A stretch of DNA of 64,000 nucleotides. Origin: Paradesertivirga sp036399495. Its GTDB lineage: Bacteria > Bacteroidota > Bacteroidia > Sphingobacteriales > Sphingobacteriaceae. The translations under genes were made by a program, and so were the position numbers. The notes beneath the pieces are model-generated. The model did not search any database, was not told the DNA's origin, and saw only the letters and a list, made by a program, of their open reading frames with translations. The stretch lies in assembly GCA_036399495.1 (NCBI GenBank), contig DASWMZ010000079.1, forward strand, positions 25,715 to 89,714, in the 5' to 3' direction. Below, piece by piece: positions 1-8,711 of the stretch (position 1 is the stretch's first letter; every line of letters begins with the position of its first letter).

Positions 1-612
1 CTCATGCTGTCGATGCCTTTTTCAACAGAACCTCTTGGGGTTGCTGTGTTTCAAAAAGTTTTATACCAGGTTGGCAGAATATTGATGTATGGTTTTTTAG
101 GGTTGGCGATTGGATTTATAGGAAGCGGTTTTAATTTACTTGGGTTACAGCAAGTGCTTTCCACCCTTACGGGAAGCGTATTGATCGTAGCCGGAATAAG
201 TTACTTTATCAAAACTAAGAGTCGAACCGGTACAATATTCCCCAATTTATTGAAAAGACTATACAGCATTTTAGGCAAACATTTTAATAAGCCCTACGGA
301 AGCTTTCTTGCCGGTACGGTCAACGGACTGCTTCCATGCGGCATGGTGTACATCGCCCTCGCGCAGGCCGTAAATTTGCCTGAGCCTCAGCAGTCAGTAA
401 AATTCATGATAATTTTTGGATTAGGAACGCTGCCTTTATTATTTGTTACTGTTATCACACCGCTCTTTTTTCGAAAGTTTAGAGCGCCTGCACAATTGGT
501 ACCGACTTTATTCCTTGTCGCAGGAAGCATCCTGGTTTTACGAGGTATGAATGTAGACATCCCTTATGTGTCTCATTTTATAGGAAGTCCGTCATCTGCG
601 GTTTGTAAATAA
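1..612 (+). CDS. Sulfite exporter TauE/SafE-like membrane protein, 5' end cut by window
   Basis: The reading frame is open from the first base, so the true start lies outside the window and the ATG at 4 is probably internal. About 203 residues are visible, with five or so hydrophobic segments. An NGLLPCGMVY motif about residue 107 matches the Pro-Cys membrane motif of the TauE/SafE and DsbD-like exporter superfamily. In Bacteroidota such proteins commonly sit after cbb3 cytochrome oxidase genes (ccoNOPGH), where they may help metal or thiol handling for oxidase assembly; the upstream context cannot be seen here. Family placement is fairly sure; the substrate is unknown. Confidence 0.75.
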   Translation, partial: LMLSMPFSTEPLGVAVFQKVLYQVGRILMYGFLGLAIGFIGSGFNLLGLQQVLSTLTGSVLIVAGISYFIKTKSRTGTIFPNLLKRLYSILGKHFNKPYGSFLAGTVNGLLPCGMVYIALAQAVNLPEPQQSVKFMIIFGLGTLPLLFVTVITPLFFRKFRAPAQLVPTLFLVAGSILVLRGMNVDIPYVSHFIGSPSSAVCK

Positions 613-631
613 ATTGAGATATGAGCTATTG

Positions 632-676
632 GGGCAATGTTGGGGCAATTCATGAATTGCCCTTACGTGAATTGTC
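632..676. repeat. Perfect 20-bp palindrome within a larger dyad
   Basis: Positions 643-662 form a perfect 20-bp palindrome (GGGCAATT CATG AATTGCCC). It is flanked by imperfect extra copies of the same half-site, GGGGCAAT at 631-638 and GAATTGTCCC near 669-678. The element lies between the exporter gene and the convergent tRNA-Cys. It could fold into a cruciform or act as a transcription end signal for the exporter, but there is no clear T-run, so its role is open. Confidence 0.5.
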
Positions 677-694
677 CCAGATAAGCATCCTTTG

Positions 695-765
695 ACGCCG
701 GAAGCGGATTCGAACCGCTGTATAAGGTTTTGCAGACCCCCGCCTCACCACTCGACCATCCGGCT
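695..765 (-). tRNA. tRNA-Cys (anticodon GCA)
   Basis: On the minus strand the sequence folds as a cloverleaf. The T arm is AGCGG-TTCGAAT-CCGCT. The anticodon loop is CTGCAAA with GCA at 34-36 and a wobble-rich stem. The short D arm contains GTGG, U is at position 8, and the variable loop has four bases ending in C48. Position 73 reads U, the known CysRS identity base. The acceptor stem pairs GCCGGA with TCCGGC; the outermost pair in this alignment is A-G rather than a Watson-Crick pair. CCA is not encoded. Confidence 0.88.
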
Positions 766-772
766 AGAATAT

Positions 773-793
773 ATGGGTGGTTAATCCACCCAT
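773..793. terminator. Hairpin between metY and tRNA-Cys
   Basis: An 8-bp perfect stem (ATGGGTGG / CCACCCAT) with a 5-base loop lies immediately downstream of the metY stop codon, before the tRNA gene. It is a plausible terminator or processing site for the minus-strand transcript. The T-rich tail is clearer on the plus strand than on the minus strand, so direction is uncertain. Confidence 0.45.
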
Positions 794-800
794 TATTTTA

Positions 801-2114
801 TTAGCTATTTTTGTCGTTAATTTTGGCAAACGCCTGTTCAAAATCAGCTTTAATATCTTCAATATGCTCTATCCCTACAGATACACGCAACAACCCCGGC
901 GTTACACCAGCAGCTATCTGTTCTTCGCTACTAAGTTGTTGGTGTGTTGTTGCAGATGGTTGAATGATCAGTGTTTTCGCATCACCTAAATTCGCCACAT
1001 GGCTCGTTAAACTTAAGCTGTCTACAAACTTAATGGCTTGCGCTTTATCTCCTTTTAGTTCAAATGACAGAACCGCTCCAAACCCGTTACGAAGGTATTT
1101 TTTCGCATTGGCGTAATAAGGGTTGCTTTCCAGTCCGGGATAATTAACTTTCTCCACTAAAGGATGGCTTTCCAACCAGTGAGCCAGTTCTAAAGCATTG
1201 TCAACGTGGCGTTGTACGCGAAGTGAAAGAGTTTCTAATCCCTGAAGGAATAAGAATGAGTTGAAAGGTGACACGGCAGGTCCAAAATCGCGTAGCCCTT
1301 CTACCCGTGCCCGAATGATGAATTGTATGTTTCCAAATGGACCGCTGCTTCCGAAAACATCATTAAATACAAGTCCATGATAGCCTTCGGAAGGTTCAGT
1401 AAATTGAGGGAACTTTCCATTGCCCCAATTATAGTTTCCTCCGTCAACAATAACACCACCAATGCTGGTTCCGTGGCCACCAATCCATTTTGTAGCCGAT
1501 TCTACAACAATATGTGCACCATGCTCTAGAGGACGAAATAAATATCCGGCGGCAGCGAATGTATTGTCTACGATTAATGGCAGATCGTATTTTTTTGCAA
1601 GTTCGGCGAACTTCTCAAAATCCGGTATGTTGAAACCCGGGTTTCCAATCGTCTCCAGGTATAATGCTTTTGTGTTTTCATTAATCAAACCCTCAAAGCT
1701 ATGCGGATCATCTCCTTTAGCAAAGCGGGCTTCAATGCCTAATCTTTTAAATGATACTTTGAATTGATTATAAGTGCCACCATATAAATATGACGTAGTG
1801 ATAAAATTATCCCCAGCCTGCAAAATATTACTCAACGCTATAAACTGTGCGGCCTGCCCCGAGGAAACCGCCAATGCCGCCACGCCTCCTTCTAAAGCAG
1901 CTACACGTTTTTCGAATACGTCCGTTGTGGGGTTCATTAACCTGGTATAAATATTACCAAATTCTTTAAGCGCAAACAGATTAGCGCCATGCTCCGAGCT
2001 ATTGAAAACATAAGAGGCGGTTTGATAAAGTGGCACCGCTCTTGAACCTGTTGTTGGGTCGGCTTCCTGCCCGGCGTGCACTTGTAAAGTTTCGAATCTA
2101 AAATTTGATGACAT
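801..2114 (-). CDS. metY: O-acetylhomoserine aminocarboxypropyltransferase (O-acetylhomoserine sulfhydrylase)
   Basis: A 437-residue PLP enzyme of the Cys/Met-metabolism family that makes homocysteine from O-acetylhomoserine and sulfide. It has the long-form MetY features: the FETLQVHAGQE N-terminus, the YTRLMNPTTDVFE block, and the SATKWIGGHGTSIGG block whose Lys binds PLP. It also has the C-terminal block with NLGDAKTLI and a SVGIEHIEDI end. The start is placed at 2114 (MSSNFRFETL), because an in-frame ATG at 2150 would overlap the best promoter -7 box (2148-2155) and adds 12 unconserved residues. It is monocistronic, with a hairpin just downstream. A second, MetZ-type sulfhydrylase lies at 48187. 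Confidence 0.93.
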   Translation of the reverse strand: MSSNFRFETLQVHAGQEADPTTGSRAVPLYQTASYVFNSSEHGANLFALKEFGNIYTRLMNPTTDVFEKRVAALEGGVAALAVSSGQAAQFIALSNILQAGDNFITTSYLYGGTYNQFKVSFKRLGIEARFAKGDDPHSFEGLINENTKALYLETIGNPGFNIPDFEKFAELAKKYDLPLIVDNTFAAAGYLFRPLEHGAHIVVESATKWIGGHGTSIGGVIVDGGNYNWGNGKFPQFTEPSEGYHGLVFNDVFGSSGPFGNIQFIIRARVEGLRDFGPAVSPFNSFLFLQGLETLSLRVQRHVDNALELAHWLESHPLVEKVNYPGLESNPYYANAKKYLRNGFGAVLSFELKGDKAQAIKFVDSLSLTSHVANLGDAKTLIIQPSATTHQQLSSEEQIAAGVTPGLLRVSVGIEHIEDIKADFEQAFAKINDKNS

Positions 2115-2147
2115 AGGGGATAGTTTAATTTCAATAAGTGATTTACT

Positions 2148-2155
2148 CAAATATA
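2148..2155 (-). promoter_or_regulatory. Candidate -7 box of metY
   Basis: Reading the minus strand gives TATATTTG, a full match to the Bacteroidota TAnnTTTG -7 consensus, 34 bases before the chosen metY ATG. A second match (TAAGTTTG) lies at 2167-2174. No well spaced -33 TTTG was found, so the call is tentative. Confidence 0.4.
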
Positions 2156-2628
2156 AAATTAATCTACAAACTTACTAGACTATTTATAATTCTTTCTGAT
2201 GTTTTCTTTTCAAAAACTATATATCTTAAAATGTTGCTTCATCAGTTTTCTAATTTAATTTAAATCCATACACTGGAAAAATTCCTCTTTGCTATTGATT
2301 GTTGTATTTCTTTCATTCATATTTAGGCTGCAACCATCCATAGTGTGTGGTATTTCGATTGAATCTACCATCAAAAGTTAAAGCGATCTATTCATAATTC
2401 CTGCCGACATTAAACAAGGTGTAGTTCATGTGGTTTTAGCCCTTTCCGGCAAAGCGAAAGGAAAATTATGAGAATCTTTGGTCTTAAAACGGAATATAGG
2501 AATGACCTCACTATGAATTGTAAAAATCGTTCAATTAGTAATTAATTGATGGAACAAAAGCAATCGTTTTGAAGTAAAAAGTAGTACTTCATTAAATCGA
2601 AATAATTCAGGTAAATCATCTGAAACTT
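2156..2628. other. Non-coding region between metY and the esterase gene
   Basis: About 470 bases without a supportable gene on either strand. It is AT-rich, apart from a moderate-GC patch near 2400-2470 with no recognisable coding content. It must hold the divergent control regions of metY and the esterase. I see no riboswitch fold that I can name. Confidence 0.5.
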
Positions 2629-2636
2629 TAACTTTG
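2629..2636 (+). promoter_or_regulatory. Candidate -7 box of the esterase gene
   Basis: TAACTTTG at this position matches the TAnnTTTG consensus and ends 17 bases before the ATG at 2654, giving a short leader as is common in this phylum. No convincing -33 TTTG was seen. Confidence 0.45.
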
Positions 2637-2653
2637 CGATCCATTATATTAAT

Positions 2654-3520
2654 ATGAATAAGTTTGAGACGCTAGTAGCTCTGTTTTTAATTAGCAGTAG
2701 TTTGACAGCATTTTCTGCCCAGGTTGATACAGTAAATCTCTACAGCCAGGCTAATAAGAAAATTATAAAAGCTGCGGTGGTAATGCCGGATAGCTATACT
2801 ATAAAAAAGAGCAAACAAAGGTTCACGGTTTTGTATCTCCTGCATGGTTTCAGCGATCCTTTCAACGCATGGCTAAAAAACACTGTGCCTGATAAAAATA
2901 TGCTCAAAGATCTGGTTGATAAATACAATCTTATAGTTGTTCTTCCGGATGGAGGTTATGCTGCATGGTACTTAGATAGCCCGTTAGAAAAGCAAAGCCA
3001 ATACGAAACTTATATTATTAAAGAACTCATACCTTATATCGACAAATCTTATAGAACAAAAGCATTCCGTAAAGGACGCTTTATAACGGGCTTAAGTATG
3101 GGAGGCCATGGGTCTCTATATCTCGCCGGCCGCCACCCTGAATTGTTTCTCGCCGCAGGAAGTATTTCGGGCGCTTTAGATTTAAGCCGTGATTTAGATA
3201 ATGCTGCAATTCAACAATGGTTCTCTAAAATACTCGGTCCGGCAAGTGAAAATGAAGATCGCTATCGCGATAACTCGGTCTTTTACATGACAGATAAATT
3301 AAAAGCATCTGGTTTAGAGTTGACCATAGACGTAGGAACCGGAGATTTTCTTTTCAATGTAAATAAAGATTTTCACCAAAAGTTACTTTCTGAAGGTATT
3401 GCGCATGACTATGCTGAAAGGCCTGGTGTGCACGACTGGAAATATTTTAGTAATTCTTTAGAGTATCATCTGTTGTTCTTTTTAAAAGTCCAGCGATCTG
3501 CAAACGATATCAAGCCATAA
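2654..3520 (+). CDS. Secreted alpha/beta-hydrolase esterase (esterase D / tributyrin esterase family)
   Basis: 288 residues with an N-terminal Sec signal peptide ending near FSA-Q (about residue 22). The fold signature is the YLLHGFSD oxyanion strand, then GLSMGGHGS with the catalytic Ser at about residue 148. An Asp follows in TIDVGTGDF and a late His in GVHDW. This layout fits the putative-esterase family (FrmB, EstA and acetylxylan-esterase-like members) that cleaves short acyl esters. Export to the periplasm and its place before carbohydrate genes suggest deacylation of sugars or plant-type esters, but the substrate is inference. It is monocistronic: 208 bases separate it from the next gene. 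Confidence 0.85.
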   Translation: MNKFETLVALFLISSSLTAFSAQVDTVNLYSQANKKIIKAAVVMPDSYTIKKSKQRFTVLYLLHGFSDPFNAWLKNTVPDKNMLKDLVDKYNLIVVLPDGGYAAWYLDSPLEKQSQYETYIIKELIPYIDKSYRTKAFRKGRFITGLSMGGHGSLYLAGRHPELFLAAGSISGALDLSRDLDNAAIQQWFSKILGPASENEDRYRDNSVFYMTDKLKASGLELTIDVGTGDFLFNVNKDFHQKLLSEGIAHDYAERPGVHDWKYFSNSLEYHLLFFLKVQRSANDIKP

Positions 3521-3728
3521 AGTAACTGTTGAATGTAAAACTAAGAGAAATTCATTAGTTTATATTTAGCTTGCTGCTTATAGTATCTATTTTAAGACTT
3601 ATCAGGAAGGGATATTTGCTATTGCGAATTAGTTTGTTATGCTGCCAGATAGCTTTCTCCATTTGACCAATTATTCTACATTAGCTATATTGCGATAATT
3701 AAACCAACAAAAACTATTAACCACACAC

Positions 3729-5570
3729 ATGACTAAGAAATTAAGTTTATTTAGCCGGGCGGCTTTTTCGGGTTTAGCCTGGTTATGTAGTACAGGACTT
3801 GCTATTGGACAGCAACCCGCTAGCGAGACAATCATGTTGAATGATTTGTCTGCATTTAAGAATCCCGGTAAATACAGGCAAATGGCAGGCGATGTTAATA
3901 CCGATTTGGAAAAACAAAACGTATTCTCTATAAGCAAGGGTACAGGTATTATTGTTAATACCTTTTCTGAGAAAAATCGCCCTGACGATTTAGTATCTAA
4001 TATTCAGCATGGAGATGTGGATCTTGAACTGGATTTTATAATGGCTAAAGGGTCTAACTCGGGGATTTATTTGCAGGGACGATATGAGGTTCAGTTACTG
4101 GATTCGTGGACAGATAAGGTTACCAAAGCTGGAGGTAATGGCGGTATCTATGAACGATGGGATGAAAGTAAACCACACGGCCAGAAAGCCTATGAAGGCT
4201 ATGCGCCTCGAATTAATGCTAGCAAAGCTCCCGGGTTGTGGCAGCATATAAAGATTTCTTTCCAGGCTCCAAGGTTTGACAATGTGGGGAAAAAAATCGA
4301 AAACGCTAAAATTCTTAGGGTTGAACTGAATGGAATGGTGATTCATGAAAATGTTCAGCTTTCCGGGCCTACCAGAGGAGGATATCCTGATGAAGCTGCC
4401 TTTGGCCCGCTACGATTACAAGGAGACCATGGAAGTGTTGCTTTCAGAAATATTAAGGTCATTAACTATAACCAGCCCCGTCCGGAGTTGTTAAATCTAA
4501 ACTATTATGTATATAAGGGAAAGTTCGAAGTTGATCCCGATTTTTCCAAGTTACCTCCGGAAGCATACGGTCCGGCAACAGGCATAACTGCAGCCAACAG
4601 TCCTATTGGGAATGAATATCTGATACGCTACACAGGAACAATAAGGATTAAGGAGGCAGGTAATTATTATTTTAACCTAAGTACTAAAGGCGGTCGTGGA
4701 GTTTTAAAAATCAATAATCAGGAGGTTAAAGCGGCTGCCAACGGTCCTGCAGAACTTTCGAGCAACAAAATGGCTAATTTGGCAAAAGGGGACTTTCCAT
4801 TTGAACTGACATACTCAAAATACTATTCGTGGAGTAATTCAATAATGGGATTAAGTATTTCCGGGCTTGGTCTTCGCCCATATTATATAGGAGATGAAGA
4901 TTTAAACGGAGTTGCGGATCCTATTTATGTTGACGCTAACGAAGACATTGTATTACGCAGTTTCATTGATGTTCCTGACTGGGGTACAGTTGTTCATGCA
5001 GCTTCTGTAGGCAGCCCTGATCAGGTACATTATTCGTACGATCTGGACAGGGGGTGTATTTTTCAACTCTGGAGAGGGGGATTTGTTGACGCTACGCCTA
5101 TGTGGCATGGTCGCGGCGAGGGTTCTTCACGTCCGAGAGGAGCTGTTCAAATTCTTACGAAACCGCAATTTTCGGTGTTAAGGCTTTCATCCCCCCAAAA
5201 CGCATGGAAGACTGATACTGCAGGAGCAGGATTTCGCTCTAAAGGATACACATTAGGGCAAGATGGCAAGCCATCGTTTCATTATCAGATAGATGGCATG
5301 AACGTGACGGACATTATAAGACCTTCTAATAATGCCCAAGGGTTAACTAGAGAAATTGTAGTTCAGAATGCTTCTGACGGAGTATTCGCGAAGATTGCAG
5401 AGAGTAAGACAATCAGAGAGGTATCGAAAGGCAGGTATGTGATAGGTGATAAAGCCTATTATCTTCGATTGAACGATGCGGGTGCTAGGCCGGTTTTAAG
5501 AGAGAGCAATGGCCAAACAGAATTACTGATGCCAGTGAATAGTAAGATTAGTTATTCAATCATTTTTTAA
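3729..5570 (+). CDS. Secreted DUF1080 (3-keto-disaccharide hydrolase-type) protein with PA14-like domain
   Basis: 613 residues with a signal peptide (cleavage near IGQ-Q, about residue 28). Residues ~55-245 form a DUF1080 jelly roll, with LDFIMAKGSNSGIYLQGRYEVQLLDSW (shown here in part) and an FRNIKV ending. DUF1080 members act on 3-keto-glycosides or bind glycans. Residues ~280-375 resemble a PA14 carbohydrate-binding lobe (YLIRYTGTIRIKEAGNYYF type). The remaining C-terminal part carries no domain I can name. The gene is 8 bases upstream of the propeller-cytochrome gene, so the two are almost surely one operon and probably one periplasmic complex. DUF1080 is confident; catalysis by this copy is inference. 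Confidence 0.82.
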   Translation: MTKKLSLFSRAAFSGLAWLCSTGLAIGQQPASETIMLNDLSAFKNPGKYRQMAGDVNTDLEKQNVFSISKGTGIIVNTFSEKNRPDDLVSNIQHGDVDLELDFIMAKGSNSGIYLQGRYEVQLLDSWTDKVTKAGGNGGIYERWDESKPHGQKAYEGYAPRINASKAPGLWQHIKISFQAPRFDNVGKKIENAKILRVELNGMVIHENVQLSGPTRGGYPDEAAFGPLRLQGDHGSVAFRNIKVINYNQPRPELLNLNYYVYKGKFEVDPDFSKLPPEAYGPATGITAANSPIGNEYLIRYTGTIRIKEAGNYYFNLSTKGGRGVLKINNQEVKAAANGPAELSSNKMANLAKGDFPFELTYSKYYSWSNSIMGLSISGLGLRPYYIGDEDLNGVADPIYVDANEDIVLRSFIDVPDWGTVVHAASVGSPDQVHYSYDLDRGCIFQLWRGGFVDATPMWHGRGEGSSRPRGAVQILTKPQFSVLRLSSPQNAWKTDTAGAGFRSKGYTLGQDGKPSFHYQIDGMNVTDIIRPSNNAQGLTREIVVQNASDGVFAKIAESKTIREVSKGRYVIGDKAYYLRLNDAGARPVLRESNGQTELLMPVNSKISYSIIF

Positions 5571-5578
5571 TAGATCAG

Positions 5579-7597
5579 ATGAAACGTTTTTTAATAAAAA
5601 ATATAAGTTCAGGTATTCTAAGGCAGACTGCGCCGCTTTTGATGTCGTTTGCCTTTGCACTTGGAGTGTTAAATCCAGTTTCCGCGCAGGAGTCTCCGAA
5701 AGAAGAAGATTTTTTCAGAATATTAAGAGTAAGTTCACCGGAAGGTACGATACTCGAAGTGGGTGGCCTAACCGTACTCCCCAATGGTGATTTAGCCATT
5801 TCAACACGTCGTGGAGATATATTTATAGTAGAAAACCCCACCGCCATGCGGCCTCATTTTAGAAAGTTTGCCACAGGTTTGCACGAGATCCTGGGTCTGG
5901 TGTATAAGGATGGGGCTTTTTATTGTGCACAACGCGGTGAGTTAACTAAACTCAAAGACACAGATATGGATGGGAAGGCTGATGTTTATGAAACGGTATA
6001 TGCCTGGCCTATATCTGGCCATTATCATGAATATAGTTTTGGTCCAAAGATTGGTCCGGATGGATCTTTTTTCGTTTCCGGAAACGTAGCATTTGGAAGT
6101 GAGGAGTGGTGGAGAGGCGAAAGCCGGGTGCCGTACAGAGGATGGGTAATGAAAATATCTGAGGCAGGGAAAATGGAGCCTTGGGCAACCGGGGTGCGAT
6201 CGCCGGCAGGTTTGGGAATGATTGACGGCGACCTGTTTTATAGCGACAACCAAGGCGACTGGATGGGTTCCGGTGCGGTTTGGCATCTAAAAAAAGGCGC
6301 GTTTATAGGCCACCCCGCGGGTTTGCGCTGGACAGGTCTACCCAACTCCCCCGTAAAGCTTACCGAAGCTCAGTTTTTTGCGAAGGTCGACAACAGGCAA
6401 ACCAAAAATGCTCAGGGAAATTACATAAAACCGGAAAATCGGGTTGATGAGAAGTTTATCACCGTTATCGATATGAAGAAAAACTTTCCGGAATTTCAAT
6501 CACCGGCAGTGTGGCTTCCTCACGGTATTTTAGGTATCTCAAACTCAGAGATTTTGAAAATCCCCGAAAATGCTTTCGGTCCTTTTGGTGGTCAGATTCT
6601 AGTGGGAGATCAAGGCCAAAGTAAAATAATGAGGGTTTTTATGGAAAAGATAAATGGCGAATACCAGGGAGCAGCTTTCGATTTTCGTAGCGGTTTCCAG
6701 TCTGGAGTATTACGTATGGCTTTCGCTAAAGACGGTTCCCTGTTTGTAGGTGAAACTAACCGCGGCTGGGGCTCTGCCGGAGAAGCGAATGCGGGCTTAC
6801 AACGCTTAGTATATAATAATAAAATTCCATTTGAAATGAGAGCCGTACGTGCAATGCCGGATGGTTTTGAAATAGAATTTACAAAGCCTGTCGACAAACA
6901 GTCTGCCGAAAATTTAGCATCTTATTCTGTTGAAAGTTTTATTTATAAATATCATGCGGTATATGGAAGCCCCACAGTAAATAATGAAAAATGTGTGGTC
7001 AAAGGAGTTAAAGTGTCCGAAGATGGTATGAAGGCAAGAATTGTTGTGAATAATTTAAGATCATTGTATATCCATCATATAAACCTTGACGGTGTTCGCG
7101 CCAGCAAAGGTTCTTATTCGCTGGTACATCCATCTGCTTATTATACTCTTAACAGTATACCTACGGGCAGCAAGCTCCCACTTTCAGAAACAAGCACCAG
7201 GAATTCTATAAACACAGCAAAGAAGCCTGCTTCAACAGCTGGAAAGAAAGCTTCAACTATTAAAACTGCTCCTAAGTTAGATCCTAATGCAGGTTTGGTG
7301 AGCCCGGATGGCCCAGGAGGAAGTACTGTTAAAGCAACTTCACCTACTTATGATCAGGTAAAAGGCCTTTTGTCGAAACACACATGTTTGGCTTGTCATA
7401 ATACAGCGAAGAGACAGGTTGGCCCTGCATTTGTTGACGTAGCTAAAAGGAACTATAGTAATGATAGGATAGTGAAGCTTATTCATAATCCCGAACCCCA
7501 AAACTGGCCCGACTATGCAACCGAGATGCCTCCAATGCCCCAGGTACCCCGTGCTGATGCACTTAAAATTGCGGCTTGGATAAACTCTCTCAAATAG
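5579..7597 (+). CDS. Secreted beta-propeller dehydrogenase-like protein with C-terminal cytochrome c domain
   Basis: 672 residues with a signal peptide ending near VSAQ-E. Residues ~40-420 are a PQQ-type sugar-dehydrogenase-like propeller of the membrane-bound dehydrogenase (DUF7133-like) group: GGLTVLPNGDLAISTRRGDI, GLHEILGL, HGILGIS. A Lys/Thr/Ala-rich linker (~545-590) follows. The end is a mono-haem cytochrome c domain with CLACHN (Cys603, Cys606, His607) and a likely axial Met in EMPPMPQ. It would pass electrons from an oxidised sugar or alcohol to the respiratory chain. Its tail resembles the small cytochrome at 27571. The substrate is unknown. A strong terminator follows. Confidence 0.82.
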   Translation: MKRFLIKNISSGILRQTAPLLMSFAFALGVLNPVSAQESPKEEDFFRILRVSSPEGTILEVGGLTVLPNGDLAISTRRGDIFIVENPTAMRPHFRKFATGLHEILGLVYKDGAFYCAQRGELTKLKDTDMDGKADVYETVYAWPISGHYHEYSFGPKIGPDGSFFVSGNVAFGSEEWWRGESRVPYRGWVMKISEAGKMEPWATGVRSPAGLGMIDGDLFYSDNQGDWMGSGAVWHLKKGAFIGHPAGLRWTGLPNSPVKLTEAQFFAKVDNRQTKNAQGNYIKPENRVDEKFITVIDMKKNFPEFQSPAVWLPHGILGISNSEILKIPENAFGPFGGQILVGDQGQSKIMRVFMEKINGEYQGAAFDFRSGFQSGVLRMAFAKDGSLFVGETNRGWGSAGEANAGLQRLVYNNKIPFEMRAVRAMPDGFEIEFTKPVDKQSAENLASYSVESFIYKYHAVYGSPTVNNEKCVVKGVKVSEDGMKARIVVNNLRSLYIHHINLDGVRASKGSYSLVHPSAYYTLNSIPTGSKLPLSETSTRNSINTAKKPASTAGKKASTIKTAPKLDPNAGLVSPDGPGGSTVKATSPTYDQVKGLLSKHTCLACHNTAKRQVGPAFVDVAKRNYSNDRIVKLIHNPEPQNWPDYATEMPPMPQVPRADALKIAAWINSLK

Positions 7598-7620
7598 TTT
7601 CCTGTATTTATTAATTTTAG

Positions 7621-7663
7621 AGCGGGTATCCCTAAGTCAAACTTAGGGATACCCGCTTTTTTA
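7621..7663 (+). terminator. Rho-independent terminator
   Basis: A perfect 16-bp stem (7621-7636 with 7642-7657), a 5-base loop TCAAA and a run of T follow the stop of the propeller-cytochrome gene by 23 bases. It ends the 3729-7597 operon. Confidence 0.92.
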
Positions 7664-8273
7664 TAGACTCCACCGATTATTGTTCTTGTAACAATCTTGC
7701 TCGCTTGCAAAGGGAGCCTATCTAATATCATATGAAGGCTTTTCTTAACCCCCTAATGAATTTTAGGGAAAGTGGGAACGAACATGTCCTCCCATTAGGC
7801 TCGAAATACACCCGAATCGACTTTAATAACATATAAATTATCTATAATAATTAACAAATCATGCATCTATATGACGTTTTAATTGGATACTAATTATATA
7901 AATTACACAACATTGCTTGATCTTCAAGATTAACATGAAACAAATTTGTTTTGGTTGCGGCTGATCTACCTGTGCCAGGTAAAGGAATTTATAACGATCG
8001 CCTGGGATAGTAGCGTCCAAATTCATAAATAGAAAACTAAAAATGAATAAGTGCCTAAAACATGCCTTCTAAGGCAAACTTCGCAAATTTTTTCATTGAA
8101 AAGTGAAAAGGAACTATAAAACCCAAATCAAAACGATTTCGACAACCTTGTTTTTTGCACGGTCTTTATCTCTTAAGGACCCGGATTCGTAAAAGACTTA
8201 TTAATAGTTGGTTATCAAGAAAAAATATTTAAATAAATACTTTGATTAAGCAAACATTATTGTTATTATTACA

Positions 8274-8360
8274 AATTGAGAACGCCTTCCATCAGGAAAA
8301 TGTATCAAGTAAGAAACTTCACAACTTCAGTAAGAAGACAAAAAAAATGCGTTCTCAATT
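8274..8360. repeat. Perfect 12-bp inverted repeat with 63-base spacer
   Basis: AATTGAGAACGC at 8274-8285 is exactly complementary to GCGTTCTCAATT at 8349-8360. The arms lie upstream of the candidate susC promoter. This could be two half-sites for a regulator or a folded small RNA; the spacer contains an A7 run. No function can be assigned from the sequence. Confidence 0.55.
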
Positions 8361-8437
8361 GACTGTTATTGATAGCGATAGTAATAGCTGACAACGAGGC
8401 CATAAGACCTAAGTATTAAAGATTTGAGGAAATATTC

Positions 8438-8464
8438 TTTGTATATTAATTTTGTGTATCTTTG
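8438..8464 (+). promoter_or_regulatory. Candidate promoter of the SusCD island
   Basis: TATCTTTG at 8457-8464 fully matches the -7 consensus TAnnTTTG, and TTTG at 8438-8441 is a possible -33 element, although the 15-base spacer is a little short. A transcript from here would have a leader of roughly 240 bases. Confidence 0.4.
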
Positions 8465-8711
8465 TCTTTACATTACTTAAATATTATCATTATTTCGCCC
8501 ACTCATTAAGGTGATTGGAACATAATAAGACTTTACGAACCTAAAGATGACTAACCAAAACTTAACTTAACAAGTATGAATTAAAACTAACAAAACGAAA
8601 ACGGAATGCTTTCACAGCTTCGGGTAATTATTATGCTCAAGAATTACTTCTACGTAAACTTGGGCAAACATGTTTATATCACTTTTTAATTAAACAAAAA
8701 CTAACTAATGT

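Larger units (their letters stand above)
7665..8711. other. Long gene-free leader region before susC
   Basis: About 1.05 kb with no supportable gene on either strand. It is AT-rich with stop codons in all frames. It contains a perfect 12-bp inverted repeat (8274-8285 / 8349-8360) and a TATCTTTG -7-type box at 8457-8464, about 245 bases before the susC ATG. The region therefore probably carries the regulated promoter and a long leader for the SusCD island. No adjacent regulator gene (SARP, HTCS or anti-sigma) is present. Confidence 0.5.

Noticed and set aside
2115..2300. SAM-type riboswitch before metY
   Set aside because: The AT-rich leader shows no recognisable conserved core that I could name; a covariance-model search would be needed.
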